Of a DNA stretch of 64,000 nt, positions 1 through 9,935 are shown one piece after another. The stretch covers positions 124,001 through 188,000 of the forward strand of contig CAJTAT010000005.1 of assembly GCA_910574475.1 (NCBI GenBank), in the 5' to 3' direction. Positions within the stretch are counted from its first letter, which is position 1; every line of letters starts with the position of its first letter. A program made the position numbers and the translations under genes. The notes beneath the pieces were generated by a model. It was not told the origin of the DNA. It ran no database searches and was given only the letters and a program-made list of their open reading frames with translations. Origin of the DNA: Clostridia bacterium. GTDB lineage: Bacteria; Bacillota; Clostridia; Lachnospirales; Lachnospiraceae.

Positions 1-142
1 GTAAGTTCGTTTGTCAAGGCAGTTTTTGAAAAAACAACTGGTAGTTTTTTAACAGGATAAGAAGCGGCCTCTGGGAAAAAATATAGTTATGAGCTACAAA
101 TGTGGCGATTATTACAAAGAAGAGAACAGAGGCGATGTAGAA

Positions 143-331
143 ATGACATGGGAACGTTTTAAAAGAACTGGAGCAGTAGAGGATTATCTTCTGTATAAAG
201 GAATTGACTGGAACAAAATGGGCGATGTCTGTGTGCCTGGGATGGGACACACGAAGAGCCGAGGAGTGGCAGAACATGGGACAGACGATTACAGTGACGG
301 GCATGGTACTGGCTGCGTATCCCTATGGTGA
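143..331 (+). CDS. yqzL: YqzL-like small protein
   Basis: A small protein of unknown function. It begins MTWERFKRTGAVEDYLLYKG, which resembles the N-terminus of YqzL, a roughly 50-residue protein usually encoded directly before recO in Firmicutes; the position here fits. The ATG at 143 was chosen over an upstream ATG at 89 because family similarity starts there and an AGAGG lies just before it. The frame runs to 331 and overlaps recO by 56 bp, so the C-terminal third looks like poorly constrained tail. Confidence 0.6.
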   Translation: MTWERFKRTGAVEDYLLYKGIDWNKMGDVCVPGMGHTKSRGVAEHGTDDYSDGHGTGCVSLW

Positions 332-926
332 TTACGACAAGCGTCTCGTCGTGCTGACAAAAGAAAGAGGAAAAATAACAGTATTTGCGAAGGGAGCCAG
401 GCGACAGAACAGCTCTCTTCTTGCTGTCTGCAATTCTTTTGTGTTTGGAGAATTTTTTGTATATGAGGGACGTACTTCTTATAACCTGATGCAGGCTAAG
501 GTGGGAAATTATTTTTCTGAGCTGAGTACGGACTTTACTGGAGCCTGTTATGGCTTCTATTTTTGTGAGGTGGCAGAGTATTATACGAGAGAGGCCAATG
601 ATGAGGTGATGATGCTGAAGCTTCTCTACCAATCTCTGCGGGCCCTGGGGAGAGACAGTATTCCTGATGAGCTGGTTCGATACATATTTGAGCTGAAAAC
701 GCTGGTAATCAATGGAGACTGTCCCGTGGATTTTGAAGGACTTGAAATCTGTGAGTCCACCCTCTATACGTTGCAGTATATTGTTACCTCACCAATAGAA
801 AAACTATATACATTTGCAGTGTCGGAACAAGTGCTAGGCGAGTTGAAATATGTGCTGCATCGATATCGGGAGAGCTATATGGAGGGAAACTTTAAGTCTT
901 TGGAGATTCTGGAGGCGTGTGTTTGA
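276..926 (+). CDS. recO: DNA repair protein RecO
   Basis: RecO promotes RecA loading and strand annealing in the RecFOR recombinational repair pathway in the cytoplasm. The N-terminal OB-fold pattern is clear (GMVLAAYPYGDYDKRLVVLT, then KGARR). The start at 276 is preceded by GAGGAG with good spacing, so longer upstream reading is not used. At 216 residues it is somewhat shorter than typical RecO (about 240-250). The four-cysteine zinc site found in many RecO proteins is not recognisable; only isolated cysteines remain. From memory this is common in Lachnospiraceae, but I could not check it. Confidence 0.9.
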   Translation: MGQTITVTGMVLAAYPYGDYDKRLVVLTKERGKITVFAKGARRQNSSLLAVCNSFVFGEFFVYEGRTSYNLMQAKVGNYFSELSTDFTGACYGFYFCEVAEYYTREANDEVMMLKLLYQSLRALGRDSIPDELVRYIFELKTLVINGDCPVDFEGLEICESTLYTLQYIVTSPIEKLYTFAVSEQVLGELKYVLHRYRESYMEGNFKSLEILEACV

Positions 927-1147
927 CGACGCAAAACGTTTTGGAGTATTTGACGGACGCCAGGAGGAAGGAAACATAAATGCTTCCCTGCTCCGGTTCG
1001 CTAACACGCCTTCCAGGAATTATGTCTCCTTATTCCCGCTTTCTGTGAAGTGCGCTACAAAATATTGTAGCAGGATAGAACCGTATCTATACAAAAATGT
1101 TGGGTGGCGGAGGAAGAGACTGTAAGCAGAGTAGTATGTAGTAATGT

Positions 1148-2041
1148 CTATATCAAAACATTTAGTTTTTTATACTCTGAAATTTTCTTTTTTACTGTTT
1201 CCCAGGAGATATCGGAACATATAAACTCGTAGTCACTCCAAATTCGTTCCAGCTCTGCTTTGATCTGGGGAACTTCCTCCAGATTGTCAAAGCCGTTTCG
1301 AACATAGTAGTCTGGCAGTAAAGCACCTGCAATGATACCTGTCTCAGGAGCAGGCGGTTCCTCTCCGGGAGCCAGGGCACATAACATCTCCAGATGTCCG
1401 CTCAGATAGGCCTCAATCTCCAAATGGATTCCCATGAGCCCGTTGAAGTCAAATACTTGAAAAGGTGCGCTTCCAGGGACGTTAATTTCACTCCCCATTC
1501 CCCAAAAGGCAACATTGTCTCCTAACTCATAGAAGGCACTGGCCAGATCCCGTAGCCTATTAAATTCACTCTCCGTAGGTGGCTCCTGGAAGGACTTCAG
1601 GATAGTGTCCACAGCCCAGCCCAGCTTTCCAAAAGCTTCACAGCCAGGAAGGGTAGCCAACTGCTCTCCAAGTGCAACCAGCCTTGATAATGACAGTAGA
1701 CCCCATATACGAGTCTTAATATACCGCAGTCGTTCTGTCTTCTCTTCTATCAGTGCAGGTACCTCATTATACAAGATAGGGGCATCCTCTAGCTGTGCTA
1801 TACGATCGGAACAGTCGTCAATAAGTTTTTCTCCCATTTTTTTGTAGACCGCATCACTGGCACTGTAAATTGTGTCCGCCCGGTGCAGCCATAGAGTGGC
1901 TCTTCCCAGATCCCCCTGATTCATAGCATCCACGCCTAACTGATAATAGGCCTTTGCAAGCCCTGCCCAGTTCTGCTTCTGCTGGCATTCTGTCAGTTGT
2001 TCCTGTGGGGAACTCTCCTTTTTTCCAAATAAATGGAACAT
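1148..2041 (-). CDS. Conserved hypothetical, helical-repeat protein
   Basis: Not recognised. The 297-residue product begins MFHLFGKKESSPQEQL and then shows a TPR-like helix pair (GLAKAYYQLGVDAMNQGDLG, followed by ATLWLHRADTIY). There is no signal peptide or membrane segment, so it is probably cytoplasmic. It is convergent with recO and divergent from the lipoprotein gene. A TPR-type scaffold is an inference from the first 70 residues only; the rest is unassigned. Confidence 0.7.
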   Translation of the reverse strand: MFHLFGKKESSPQEQLTECQQKQNWAGLAKAYYQLGVDAMNQGDLGRATLWLHRADTIYSASDAVYKKMGEKLIDDCSDRIAQLEDAPILYNEVPALIEEKTERLRYIKTRIWGLLSLSRLVALGEQLATLPGCEAFGKLGWAVDTILKSFQEPPTESEFNRLRDLASAFYELGDNVAFWGMGSEINVPGSAPFQVFDFNGLMGIHLEIEAYLSGHLEMLCALAPGEEPPAPETGIIAGALLPDYYVRNGFDNLEEVPQIKAELERIWSDYEFICSDISWETVKKKISEYKKLNVLI

Positions 2042-2175
2042 TGTACTTCAACTCCTTTTTTGCTTTTAGAATACGGGATTTTGCAGCAGACGTCAAGAAC
2101 AACGAGACAATTCATTCACGCAAAAATATTTTCAAAAGATTTCTGTAAGAACCGTATAAGAATTCCCGAAATGAG

Positions 2176-2204
2176 TTGAAAAAAAAAGAAAAAGAAGTTA
2201 TACT
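2176..2204 (+). promoter_or_regulatory. Sigma-A promoter of the lipoprotein gene
   Basis: TTGAAA at 2176-2181 and TATACT at 2199-2204 are separated by exactly 17 bases. The gene start at 2234 follows about 25 bases after the expected transcription start. Confidence 0.7.
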
Positions 2205-2233
2205 ATATGGGTAAATTTGGGGAGGAAATGAAA

Positions 2234-2824
2234 ATGAGAAAATTAGTCTATTTATGGATTCTGACTTTAAGCTTTCTTTTTCTTGCCGGCTGTGCTTTAG
2301 AGGCGGTTCCCGATGAAAATACACTTTCCGTTGATAAAAAAGGAAAAATTACCTGTACGGTTGTAGAAGATTTTGGGAAAGGCTTTTATGATGCAGAGGA
2401 GCTTCAGGGCGAGATTGAGAAAGAGATTGAAGCTTATAACAAGAACTTTAGTGTAGCTCATTTGGAGCTGAAAACTTTTGAAGTAGAGGATGGAGTGGCT
2501 AAGCTCCAAACCAGTTTTGATGAGGCTAAATACTATGTGGACTATTCGGGCCTAACATTGTTTGTGGGATCGGTAGCAGAGGCGGAAGACAGCGGGTATG
2601 ATCTGAGCGGAGAATACATGGACACAGAAGGGAGCCTGACGGATTTCAGTCTTATCTCTGATGTACAGCAAGCGAAGGTTCTTGTGCTGGAGCTGGAAGA
2701 GGCAGCCCGGGTGGTCGTACCAGGAAAAATTATTTGTGCCAGCCGTTCTGGAAATGTTCAGATTGTGGGCACTAGTGAAGCGATGGTAGAAGAAAAACAG
2801 CAGGCCTGTATTCTATATAGGTGA
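2234..2824 (+). CDS. Putative lipoprotein of unknown function
   Basis: A 196-residue exported protein with a lipoprotein signal peptide: MRK, a hydrophobic run, then LAGC with the lipidated cysteine at residue 20. The mature part is acidic and shows no known domain to me. The start at 2234 was chosen because GGAGGAA lies 6-7 bases upstream; ATGs at 2207 and 2228 are too far from or too close to it. It has its own promoter and is followed by glyS after 83 bases. Confidence 0.8.
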   Translation: MRKLVYLWILTLSFLFLAGCALEAVPDENTLSVDKKGKITCTVVEDFGKGFYDAEELQGEIEKEIEAYNKNFSVAHLELKTFEVEDGVAKLQTSFDEAKYYVDYSGLTLFVGSVAEAEDSGYDLSGEYMDTEGSLTDFSLISDVQQAKVLVLELEEAARVVVPGKIICASRSGNVQIVGTSEAMVEEKQQACILYR

Positions 2825-2907
2825 TTCTTGACAGCAATGAGTCAAGTGGGTCTGATATGCACACATGATTGTAACCAGTTAAAAAATAGAAGAGGAGAAT
2901 GATAGTG

Positions 2908-4296
2908 ATGGAAAAGACAATGGACAAGATTGTTGCTTTGGCAAAGGCGCGGGGATTCGTGTATCCCGGTTCTGAGATATATGGTGGTCTTGCTAACACA
3001 TGGGATTATGGAAATCTGGGCGTGGAGCTGAAGAATAATGTAAAGCGAGCCTGGTGGCAGAAGTTTGTTCAGGAGAATCCCTACAATGTAGGTGTGGACT
3101 GTGCGATACTCATGAACCCTCAGACCTGGGTGGCCTCTGGCCATTTGGGCGGTTTTTCGGATCCACTGATGGATTGCAAGAGCTGTAAGGAGCGTTTCCG
3201 CGCGGATAAACTGATAGAAGATTTTATGGAAGAGAATGGACTTACCATAGAGGGGTCTGTGGACGCCTGGTCTCAGGAGGAGATGAAAGCATACATTGAC
3301 GAACATCAGATTCCCTGTCCCTCCTGTGGCAAACATGATTTTACTGATATCCGTCAGTTCAATCTGATGTTCAAGACTTTCCAGGGTGTGACTGAGGATG
3401 CAAAGAATACGGTTTACCTGCGCCCGGAGACTGCCCAGGGCATCTTTGTAAACTTTAGAAATGTACAGAGAACATCCAGAAAGAAAGTACCTTTTGGTAT
3501 CGCTCAGATTGGGAAATCCTTCCGCAATGAGATCACACCAGGGAACTTTACCTTCCGAACCAGAGAGTTTGAACAGATGGAGCTGGAGTTCTTCTGCAAG
3601 CCGGATACCGATCTGGAATGGTTTGCATATTGGAAGCAGTATTGTATTGATTGGCTGAAGGCTTTGGGCATGAAAGATGAAGAACTGCGGGCCAGAGATC
3701 ACGAGAAAGAAGAGCTGAGTTTCTACAGCAAGGCGACTACAGACCTGGAATTCCTCTTCCCCTTTGGCTGGGGCGAACTGTGGGGCATCGCAGACCGTAC
3801 AGACTACGATCTGACCCAGCATCAGAATGTATCTGGAGAGGATATGTCTTATTTCGACGATGAGATCAAGGAGAAATACATTCCCTATGTGATTGAGCCG
3901 TCTCTGGGAGCTGACCGTGTGGTTCTGGCTTTCCTCTGTGCAGCTTATGACGAGGAAGAGCTGGAGGGCGGCGATATGCGTACAGTCCTGCACTTCCATC
4001 CAGCATTGGCTCCTGTGAAGATTGGTGTTCTGCCTTTGTCCAAAAAGCTGAACGAGGGGGCAGAAAAGGTATATCAGAAGCTTTGCAAGACATACAACTG
4101 TGAGTTTGACGACAGAGGTAATATCGGAAAGCGTTACCGCCGTCAGGACGAGATAGGTACACCCTTCTGCGTAACTTATGACTTTGACTCCGAGGAGGAT
4201 CAGGCAGTGACTGTCCGTGACCGTGACACCATGGAGCAGGTTCGGGTGAAGATAGAAGAACTGGAAGCTTATTTTGCGGATAAATTCTCATTTTAA
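2908..4296 (+). CDS. glyS: Glycyl-tRNA synthetase, class II dimeric type
   Basis: Charges tRNA-Gly with glycine using ATP. It is the single-chain homodimeric form, not the alpha/beta form. Class II motifs are visible: the family block [13 protein letters not shown], motif 2 [19 protein letters not shown], and motif 3 [13 protein letters not shown]; an anticodon-binding domain follows. Two CxxC pairs occur in the insertion (CKSC, CPSC). Length of 462 residues is normal. AGAGGAG at 2891-2897 supports the ATG at 2908; the ATG at 2899 would sit one base after the ribosome binding site. The symbol glyQS is also used for this form. Confidence 0.96.
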   Translation: MEKTMDKIVALAKARGFVYPGSEIYGGLANTWDYGNLGVELKNNVKRAWWQKFVQENPYNVGVDCAILMNPQTWVASGHLGGFSDPLMDCKSCKERFRADKLIEDFMEENGLTIEGSVDAWSQEEMKAYIDEHQIPCPSCGKHDFTDIRQFNLMFKTFQGVTEDAKNTVYLRPETAQGIFVNFRNVQRTSRKKVPFGIAQIGKSFRNEITPGNFTFRTREFEQMELEFFCKPDTDLEWFAYWKQYCIDWLKALGMKDEELRARDHEKEELSFYSKATTDLEFLFPFGWGELWGIADRTDYDLTQHQNVSGEDMSYFDDEIKEKYIPYVIEPSLGADRVVLAFLCAAYDEEELEGGDMRTVLHFHPALAPVKIGVLPLSKKLNEGAEKVYQKLCKTYNCEFDDRGNIGKRYRRQDEIGTPFCVTYDFDSEEDQAVTVRDRDTMEQVRVKIEELEAYFADKFSF

Positions 4297-4354
4297 ATCA
4301 AAGACTAAAAAGCAGGTAACAATTAAGCCCCACGATTCAGGAGAATTTTCTGAC

Positions 4355-4383
4355 TTGTGAAAAAGATGTCATTATGGTACAAT
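4355..4383 (+). promoter_or_regulatory. Sigma-A promoter of pfp
   Basis: TTGTGA at 4355-4360 and TACAAT at 4378-4383 are separated by 17 bases, about 55 bases before the pfp start codon. Confidence 0.65.
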
Positions 4384-4438
4384 GTTCCAAGTAGCGCATA
4401 TAGCGTAAATTGCACATTATATATGGAGGTAATGAAAA

Positions 4439-5683
4439 ATGAAAGGTAATATTATTGTAGGTCAGTCTGGCGGACCAACAGCAGTGATTAATTCCAGCTT
4501 AGCAGGTGTGGTAAGTGCAGCTATGGAGCTGGGAGTAGAGAAAATCTATGGCATGCATCATGGAATCCAGGGATTCCTGAATGAGGATTTTGTAGACATT
4601 AAAGAGTATGTGAAAGGTGATGCAGACATTGAGCTGTTAAAGAGAACTCCTTCTGCATTTTTGGGTTCCTGCCGCTTCAAGCTGCCGAAGATTGAGGGCA
4701 ACGAAGAGACTTATGACAAGATGTTTGATATTATGGAAAAATATAATATTGAATGTCTATTCTATATTGGTGGAAATGATTCTATGGACACCATTAAGAT
4801 GCTATCTGACTACGCAGCAGCTAAAGGAAAGCCCCAGAGATTTATGGGCGTTCCAAAGACAATTGACAACGATTTGCCTGTTACCGACCACTGCCCAGGC
4901 TACGGCTCTGCTGCAAAATATATCGCAGCTTCCTTGAAGGAAGCAATCCGTGATAACGCAAGCTTTGGCGCAGAAAAGCCAACAGTCCTTATCTGTGAGA
5001 TAATGGGACGCCATGCAGGCTGGCTGACAGCGGCAGCAGCACTTTCCAGAGACGTAGACTGTGAAGGACCGGATATGATTTATCTGCCGGAGGTAGCTTT
5101 TGACCTAGATGACTTTATCAAGAGAGTAAAAGATTTGGCAGAGAAGAAATCTTCTGTTGTAATTGCCGTATCTGAGGGAGCTAAACTGGCAGATGGACGT
5201 TTTGTATGTGAGCTGGGCAATTCTTCTGATTTTGTGGATGCCTTCGGACACAAGCAGTTGTCAGGATGCGCAGCAACATTGGCCAACAAGGTGGCAGAGG
5301 CAACCGGCCTGAAGACCAGAGCAATTGAGTTCTCTACTCTTCAGAGAGCAGCCACACATCTTGCTTCCCTGACAGATATTAATGAGGCGTTTAATGTAGG
5401 ATACCTTGCTTGCAAAGCTGCCAATGACGGAAAGACTGGTATGATGATTACCATTAATGTGGACAACCGTGCACCTTATCAGGTTTCCTATGGCATTTAT
5501 GATATTCATGCTATCGCAAATGTAGAGAGACCAGTTCCGGCAGAGTGGATTTCTGAGGATGGAACGGATGTAAATGAGGGATATGTAGCTTATGCGCGCC
5601 CACTGATTATGGGAGAACTGCAGCCGATTATGGTAAACGGACTTCCCCGTCACTTAGTATTAAAGAGAGATTCTTACAGATAA
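4439..5683 (+). CDS. pfp: Pyrophosphate-dependent 6-phosphofructokinase
   Basis: Interconverts fructose 6-phosphate and fructose 1,6-bisphosphate in glycolysis, probably using pyrophosphate. The N-terminal GQSGGPTAVIN loop and MGRHAGWL block mark the PFK family. Two signatures favour pyrophosphate over ATP: GGNDS in place of the ATP-type GGDGS, and PKTIDND, where a lysine replaces the glycine of PGTIDND. Length is 414 residues. It stands alone between its promoter and a long hairpin terminator. Its neighbour ppdK also uses pyrophosphate chemistry, giving a pyrophosphate-linked glycolysis pair. Confidence 0.93.
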   Translation: MKGNIIVGQSGGPTAVINSSLAGVVSAAMELGVEKIYGMHHGIQGFLNEDFVDIKEYVKGDADIELLKRTPSAFLGSCRFKLPKIEGNEETYDKMFDIMEKYNIECLFYIGGNDSMDTIKMLSDYAAAKGKPQRFMGVPKTIDNDLPVTDHCPGYGSAAKYIAASLKEAIRDNASFGAEKPTVLICEIMGRHAGWLTAAAALSRDVDCEGPDMIYLPEVAFDLDDFIKRVKDLAEKKSSVVIAVSEGAKLADGRFVCELGNSSDFVDAFGHKQLSGCAATLANKVAEATGLKTRAIEFSTLQRAATHLASLTDINEAFNVGYLACKAANDGKTGMMITINVDNRAPYQVSYGIYDIHAIANVERPVPAEWISEDGTDVNEGYVAYARPLIMGELQPIMVNGLPRHLVLKRDSYR

Positions 5684-5695
5684 GATAAATTTACC

Positions 5696-5778
5696 AAAGG
5701 CTGCTGTATATTAGGAAGAAGCATACAATTAATGAGTGAGATATATTGTATGATTTTCCTTTTATACAGCAGCCTTTT
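5696..5778 (+). terminator. Branched hairpin terminator after pfp
   Basis: A perfect 15-bp stem (AAAGGCTGCTGTATA at 5696-5710 with its complement at 5763-5777) encloses a second 8-bp stem, CATACAAT/ATTGTATG. T-rich sequence follows. The large branched loop is unusual for a simple intrinsic terminator. Confidence 0.7.
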
Positions 5779-5802
5779 ATTGTCAAAATTACCAAAATGA
5801 GG

Positions 5803-5892
5803 TTGACAAATTTTACGAATGTGTTACACTAGATATGTGCGCAGGGTTGGGTCGTTGACCACACTAGCGCTTTTTCTATGCCCGAAAAAGCG
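5803..5892 (+). promoter_or_regulatory. ppdK promoter and leader hairpin
   Basis: TTGACA at 5803-5808 and TACACT at 5825-5830 are separated by 16 bases. The roughly 90-base leader contains a 9-bp hairpin, CGCTTTTTC at 5868-5876 with GAAAAAGCG at 5884-5892, ending 34 bases before the ATG. It leaves the AGGAGG free, so a role in mRNA stability or attenuation is possible but unproven. Confidence 0.6.
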
Positions 5893-5926
5893 GGAGAGAA
5901 AATATATTAGGAGGGATTAATAAAAA

Positions 5927-8557
5927 ATGGCAAAATGGGTTTATTTATTTAGAGAGGGAGACGCAAGTATGAGAAATCTGCTGGGCGGAAAAGGTGCGAA
6001 CCTGGCAGAAATGACGAACTTGGATCTTCCCATTCCCCAGGGATTTACGGTAACGACCGAAGCTTGTACGGATTATTACGAGCATGGGAAAAGGATTTCC
6101 AGTGAAGTTCAGGGACAGATTAATGCAGCTCTTGTATTCCTGGAGGGGATGCAGGGCAAGAAATTTGGTGATACAGAAGATCCATTGCTGGTTTCTGTGC
6201 GTTCTGGCGCAAGGGCTTCTATGCCTGGCATGATGGATACGATTTTGAATCTAGGCTTAAATGATATTTCTGTAGAAGGCTTTGCGAAGAAGACGGGCAA
6301 TCCCAGATTCGCATATGACTCCTATCGTCGGTTTATCCAGATGTACTCAGATGTAGTTATGGAAGTGCCAAAGTCTTTCTTTGAAAAGATTATTGATGAA
6401 GTAAAAGAAGCAAAGGGCGTAAAGTTTGATACAGAGCTGACTGCGGATGATTTGAAAGAATTGATTGCAAGATTCAAGGCTGTGTATAAAGAAGCTAAGA
6501 ATGAAGACTTCCCGCAGGATCCCAAGGAGCAGTTGATTGGCGCAGTGCAGGCTGTGTTCCGTTCCTGGGACAATCCACGTGCTATTGTATACCGCCGCAT
6601 GAACGACATTCCAGGCGACTGGGGAACAGCTGTTAATGTACAGGCTATGGTATTTGGAAATATGGGTGACACTTCTGGTACAGGTGTGGCATTTACCAGG
6701 AATCCGGCTACAGGTGAAAAGGGAATTTTCGGTGAGTATTTGATCAATGCCCAGGGCGAGGACGTTGTGGCAGGTGTTCGTACTCCCCAGCCGATCACCA
6801 AGCTGCAGGAGGACTTGCCAGAATGTTATGAGGAGTTTATGCGCATTGCTAAGAAGCTGGAAAATCACTATCGTGATATGCAGGATATGGAGTTTACCAT
6901 CCAGGAAGGAAAGCTGTATTTCCTGCAGACGCGCAGCGGTAAGCGTACTGCACCAGCGGCACTGCAGATTGCCTGCGATATGGTAGATGAGGGAATGATT
7001 TCTCAGGAAGAAGCTGTCCTTCGTATTGATGCCAAGTCCTTAGATCAGCTTCTGCATCCAACCTTTAATCAGGACGCCCTGAAAGCAGGCGAGGTGATTG
7101 GACAGGCATTGCCCGCATCTCCGGGAGCAGCAGCAGGTAAAGTATACTTTAACGCAGAAGATGCAAAGGCAGCAAAGGAGAAAGGCGAGAGAGTAATTTT
7201 GGTTCGTCTTGAGACCTCTCCAGAGGATATCGAGGGTATGCATGCGGCAGAGGGTATTTTGACTGTTCGCGGTGGTATGACTAGTCATGCAGCAGTGGTA
7301 GCCCGTGGTATGGGAACCTGCTGTGTATCTGGCTGTGGAGAGATTAAGATTTCAGAAGAAGAAAAATGGTTTGAGCTGGGCGGCCATCATTTTGTTGAGG
7401 GGGATTATATTTCTCTGGATGGTACAACTGGTAATATTTACAAAGGTGACATTCCTACCAAAGATGCTACCATCACTGGCAATTTCCAGAGAATCATGGG
7501 CTGGGCAGATAAATTCCGCCGTCTGCAGGTGCGTACCAATGCAGATACACCGGAGGATACAATCAACGCGGTTCATCTTGGCGCAGAAGGTATCGGTTTG
7601 TGCCGTACAGAGCATATGTTTTTCAATCCTGAGAGAATTCCGAAGATCCGCAAGATGATTCTGTCTGATAACCAGGAAGCAAGAGAAGCAGCCCTGATGG
7701 AGCTGTTGCCTTTCCAGAAGGAAGACTTTAAGGGAATGTATAAAGCCCTAAAGGGACGTCCTATGACTGTGCGTTATCTGGATCCGCCTCTTCATGAGTT
7801 TGTTCCTACAGAGGAAGAGGATATCAAGGCTCTTGCCGATGAGATGGGTCTCAGTGTGGATGATGTAAAAGCGAAATGTATCGAGCTCCATGAGTTTAAC
7901 CCCATGATGGGACATCGTGGCTGCCGTCTGGCTGTCACCTATCCAGAGATTGCAAAAATGCAGACACGTGCAGTGATGGAAGCTGCCATTGAAGTGGAGT
8001 GGGAAGAAGGCTTTGATATTGTCCCAGAAATCATGATTCCTCTGGTAGGCGAGCGCAGAGAGCTGAAGTTTGTAAAGAAGATTGTGGAAGAGACTGCAGA
8101 GCTAGTGAAAAAGGAAAAAGGCTCTGATATTCAGTACCACATTGGTACTATGATCGAGATTCCCCGTGCGGCTCTTACAGCAGATGAGATTGCGAAAGAA
8201 GCAGAGTTCTTCTCCTTCGGAACAAACGATTTGACCCAGATGACCTTCGGATTCTCCCGTGACGATTCTGGCAAGTTCCTGGATTCTTATTATAAGGCAA
8301 AGATTTACGAGTCCGATCCATTTGCAAGACTGGATCAGAACGGTGTAGGCAAGCTGGTAAAGATGGCTGCTGATCTGGGACGCTCTACCAGACCGGAGAT
8401 TAAGCTGGGTATCTGCGGTGAGCATGGCGGCGATCCCTCCTCTGTGGAATTCTGCCATAAGGTTGGATTGAACTATGTATCCTGTTCTCCTTACCGTGTG
8501 CCTATTGCAAGGCTTGCGGCGGCACAGGCGGCTATATGCAATAGGGAGGGGAAGTAA
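5927..8557 (+). CDS. ppdK: Pyruvate, phosphate dikinase
   Basis: Interconverts phosphoenolpyruvate, AMP and pyrophosphate with pyruvate, ATP and phosphate; in glycolytic anaerobes it often acts in place of pyruvate kinase. The 876-residue chain has the normal three parts. The nucleotide-binding N-terminus has LLGGKGANLAEM. The swivelling phosphohistidine domain has GGMTSHAAVVARGMG with the phosphorylated histidine at residue 454. The C-terminal barrel has SFGTNDLTQMTFGFSRDD and GICGEHGGDP. AGGAGG precedes the start. No PPDK regulatory kinase is seen nearby. Confidence 0.97.
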   Translation: MAKWVYLFREGDASMRNLLGGKGANLAEMTNLDLPIPQGFTVTTEACTDYYEHGKRISSEVQGQINAALVFLEGMQGKKFGDTEDPLLVSVRSGARASMPGMMDTILNLGLNDISVEGFAKKTGNPRFAYDSYRRFIQMYSDVVMEVPKSFFEKIIDEVKEAKGVKFDTELTADDLKELIARFKAVYKEAKNEDFPQDPKEQLIGAVQAVFRSWDNPRAIVYRRMNDIPGDWGTAVNVQAMVFGNMGDTSGTGVAFTRNPATGEKGIFGEYLINAQGEDVVAGVRTPQPITKLQEDLPECYEEFMRIAKKLENHYRDMQDMEFTIQEGKLYFLQTRSGKRTAPAALQIACDMVDEGMISQEEAVLRIDAKSLDQLLHPTFNQDALKAGEVIGQALPASPGAAAGKVYFNAEDAKAAKEKGERVILVRLETSPEDIEGMHAAEGILTVRGGMTSHAAVVARGMGTCCVSGCGEIKISEEEKWFELGGHHFVEGDYISLDGTTGNIYKGDIPTKDATITGNFQRIMGWADKFRRLQVRTNADTPEDTINAVHLGAEGIGLCRTEHMFFNPERIPKIRKMILSDNQEAREAALMELLPFQKEDFKGMYKALKGRPMTVRYLDPPLHEFVPTEEEDIKALADEMGLSVDDVKAKCIELHEFNPMMGHRGCRLAVTYPEIAKMQTRAVMEAAIEVEWEEGFDIVPEIMIPLVGERRELKFVKKIVEETAELVKKEKGSDIQYHIGTMIEIPRAALTADEIAKEAEFFSFGTNDLTQMTFGFSRDDSGKFLDSYYKAKIYESDPFARLDQNGVGKLVKMAADLGRSTRPEIKLGICGEHGGDPSSVEFCHKVGLNYVSCSPYRVPIARLAAAQAAICNREGK

Positions 8558-8681
8558 TCTATACTTCGATTTCACGATAGATTACGCTCAGGCACTGGCT
8601 TTTCGCAGGGCGAATGGTGATTATCTGCGAGAGGGGCAGTGGAAAGACCTCACGGTTGAAGTGTATATAATTTAAATAGGG

Positions 8682-8710
8682 AATCCCGTCTTTTATAAGG
8701 CGGGATTTTC
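8682..8710 (+). terminator. Intrinsic terminator after ppdK
   Basis: AATCCCGTCTT at 8682-8692 pairs with AAGGCGGGATT at 8697-8707 through one G-T wobble and a 4-base loop, followed by TTC. Confidence 0.75.
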
Positions 8711-8970
8711 TGATATACTGGCAATGTATATAGGTGATATATATTTTAATCAAATATATAAGAGAATGTGGTAGAATATTTTGCGTTCTAATTTGGGGAC
8801 AGGGTGAAAACTGTATTATTTCGTGTTATTTTGTGCTGATTGTACCGTATTTTGTGGACAAGATGGGGGATTATGGACGAAATAACACTAGGCGGACGGG
8901 TGGAGTTTGTGACCTGGATTCGTGTAATGGACAAAATAATATTAGACAATATTAAATATTTGGAGGAAGC
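8711..8970. other. AT-rich intergenic region, no supported gene
   Basis: AT-rich DNA marking the change from core genome to accessory DNA. The reading frame at 8734-8955 has no ribosome binding site and no recognisable product. The only clear signal is TTTGGAGGAAGC just before the nuclease start at 8971. Confidence 0.5.
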
Positions 8971-9927
8971 ATGTCTAAAATTGATTTTTGGAATGATATA
9001 GAGGGTTTAGCTTCATTTATGATTGAAGGCGAAGAATATTCGGAGGATGGAGAAAAAGCAATAGTTCCAGTTGCTGTATTAAAGAAAACTGATATAGCAA
9101 GTTTTCCATATAATTTTGATATAGAAATATGCGAGTCACAATCTGAGTCGGCAATAGTTATTAAAATTCCAGCATATTTTAGGCGTGTTGGTGAGAATGA
9201 ATTCCATATTTGGTATGAGGAATTAATTACGAGGAAATATTGGGATGGTGCAGTTGGATTAAAGCTATATATGGAAACAAAAAAAGGTATTATAGAAGAA
9301 CGTGCTAAGGAAATGGAGGATATCACATTAGATTATTACAATGATTATGGTGCCTATATTTCTTTACGGTATAGTGCAAATTTGAAAGTAGATTCTATGG
9401 AAAATCTTTTACTTGATGTAGAGCAGTTATATGAAGAAATAGAGGGAGCTACAGATATAGCATTAGGCTCTCCTTTTCAAAGAATTGATGGATGTGAGAA
9501 AGAAAGCGAATTTACAATAAAAATATTAGTGCCTCTTTTTAGAAAATTAGGATTTGTAAATGTAAAATATAATCATGGCAATAAGGAGTTTGGTAAAGAT
9601 ATTACTTTTGCAAGAAGAACGGAATTTGATGAATATGAGTATTATGGGGTACAAGTGAAATATGGAGATGTATCAGGTGGAGTGCATGGTGATATAAATG
9701 AGTTGATTGTGCAGGCGAAGGATGCCTTTTCAATGCCATTTTATGATGTATACTCACGGAATAAAGTAAGAGTAGCAAAGGTTATTATTGCTATTTCGGG
9801 TAAATTTACAATGAACGCAGTTGAAAAAATAATAGAGGGAATACAAGATTATCCTTTAAAGAATAATCTTATATTTCTTGATAAGGAAAAAATAGAAAAC
9901 TTAATGAGTAAATATAGTAAGTTTTAA
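8971..9927 (+). CDS. Putative PD-(D/E)xK restriction-type nuclease
   Basis: A 318-residue protein whose C-terminal half resembles Mrr-like or other PD-(D/E)xK nuclease folds. An acidic residue after ESEFTIKILVPLFRKLGF, then GKDI (Asp near residue 209) and YYGVQVKYG (QVK near 227-229) match the E...D...(E/Q)xK pattern. The N-terminal half is unassigned. The gene is very AT-rich, lies alone between core genome and prophage, and has a good ribosome binding site. A defence role is inference; no methyltransferase partner is adjacent. Confidence 0.6.
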   Translation: MSKIDFWNDIEGLASFMIEGEEYSEDGEKAIVPVAVLKKTDIASFPYNFDIEICESQSESAIVIKIPAYFRRVGENEFHIWYEELITRKYWDGAVGLKLYMETKKGIIEERAKEMEDITLDYYNDYGAYISLRYSANLKVDSMENLLLDVEQLYEEIEGATDIALGSPFQRIDGCEKESEFTIKILVPLFRKLGFVNVKYNHGNKEFGKDITFARRTEFDEYEYYGVQVKYGDVSGGVHGDINELIVQAKDAFSMPFYDVYSRNKVRVAKVIIAISGKFTMNAVEKIIEGIQDYPLKNNLIFLDKEKIENLMSKYSKF

Positions 9928-9935
9928 ATACATAG

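Noticed and set aside
1..60. C-terminal tail of an upstream gene in frame 1
   Set aside because: Only 19 codons are visible before the stop at 58-60 and they do not match era or another expected neighbour well enough to call.
2842..3999. Long minus-strand frame of 385 codons opposite glyS
   Set aside because: It mirrors the coding of the well-supported glyS gene and shows no family features or start signals.
8734..8955. 73-codon frame after ppdK
   Set aside because: No ribosome binding site and no recognisable protein features; AT-rich intergenic DNA.
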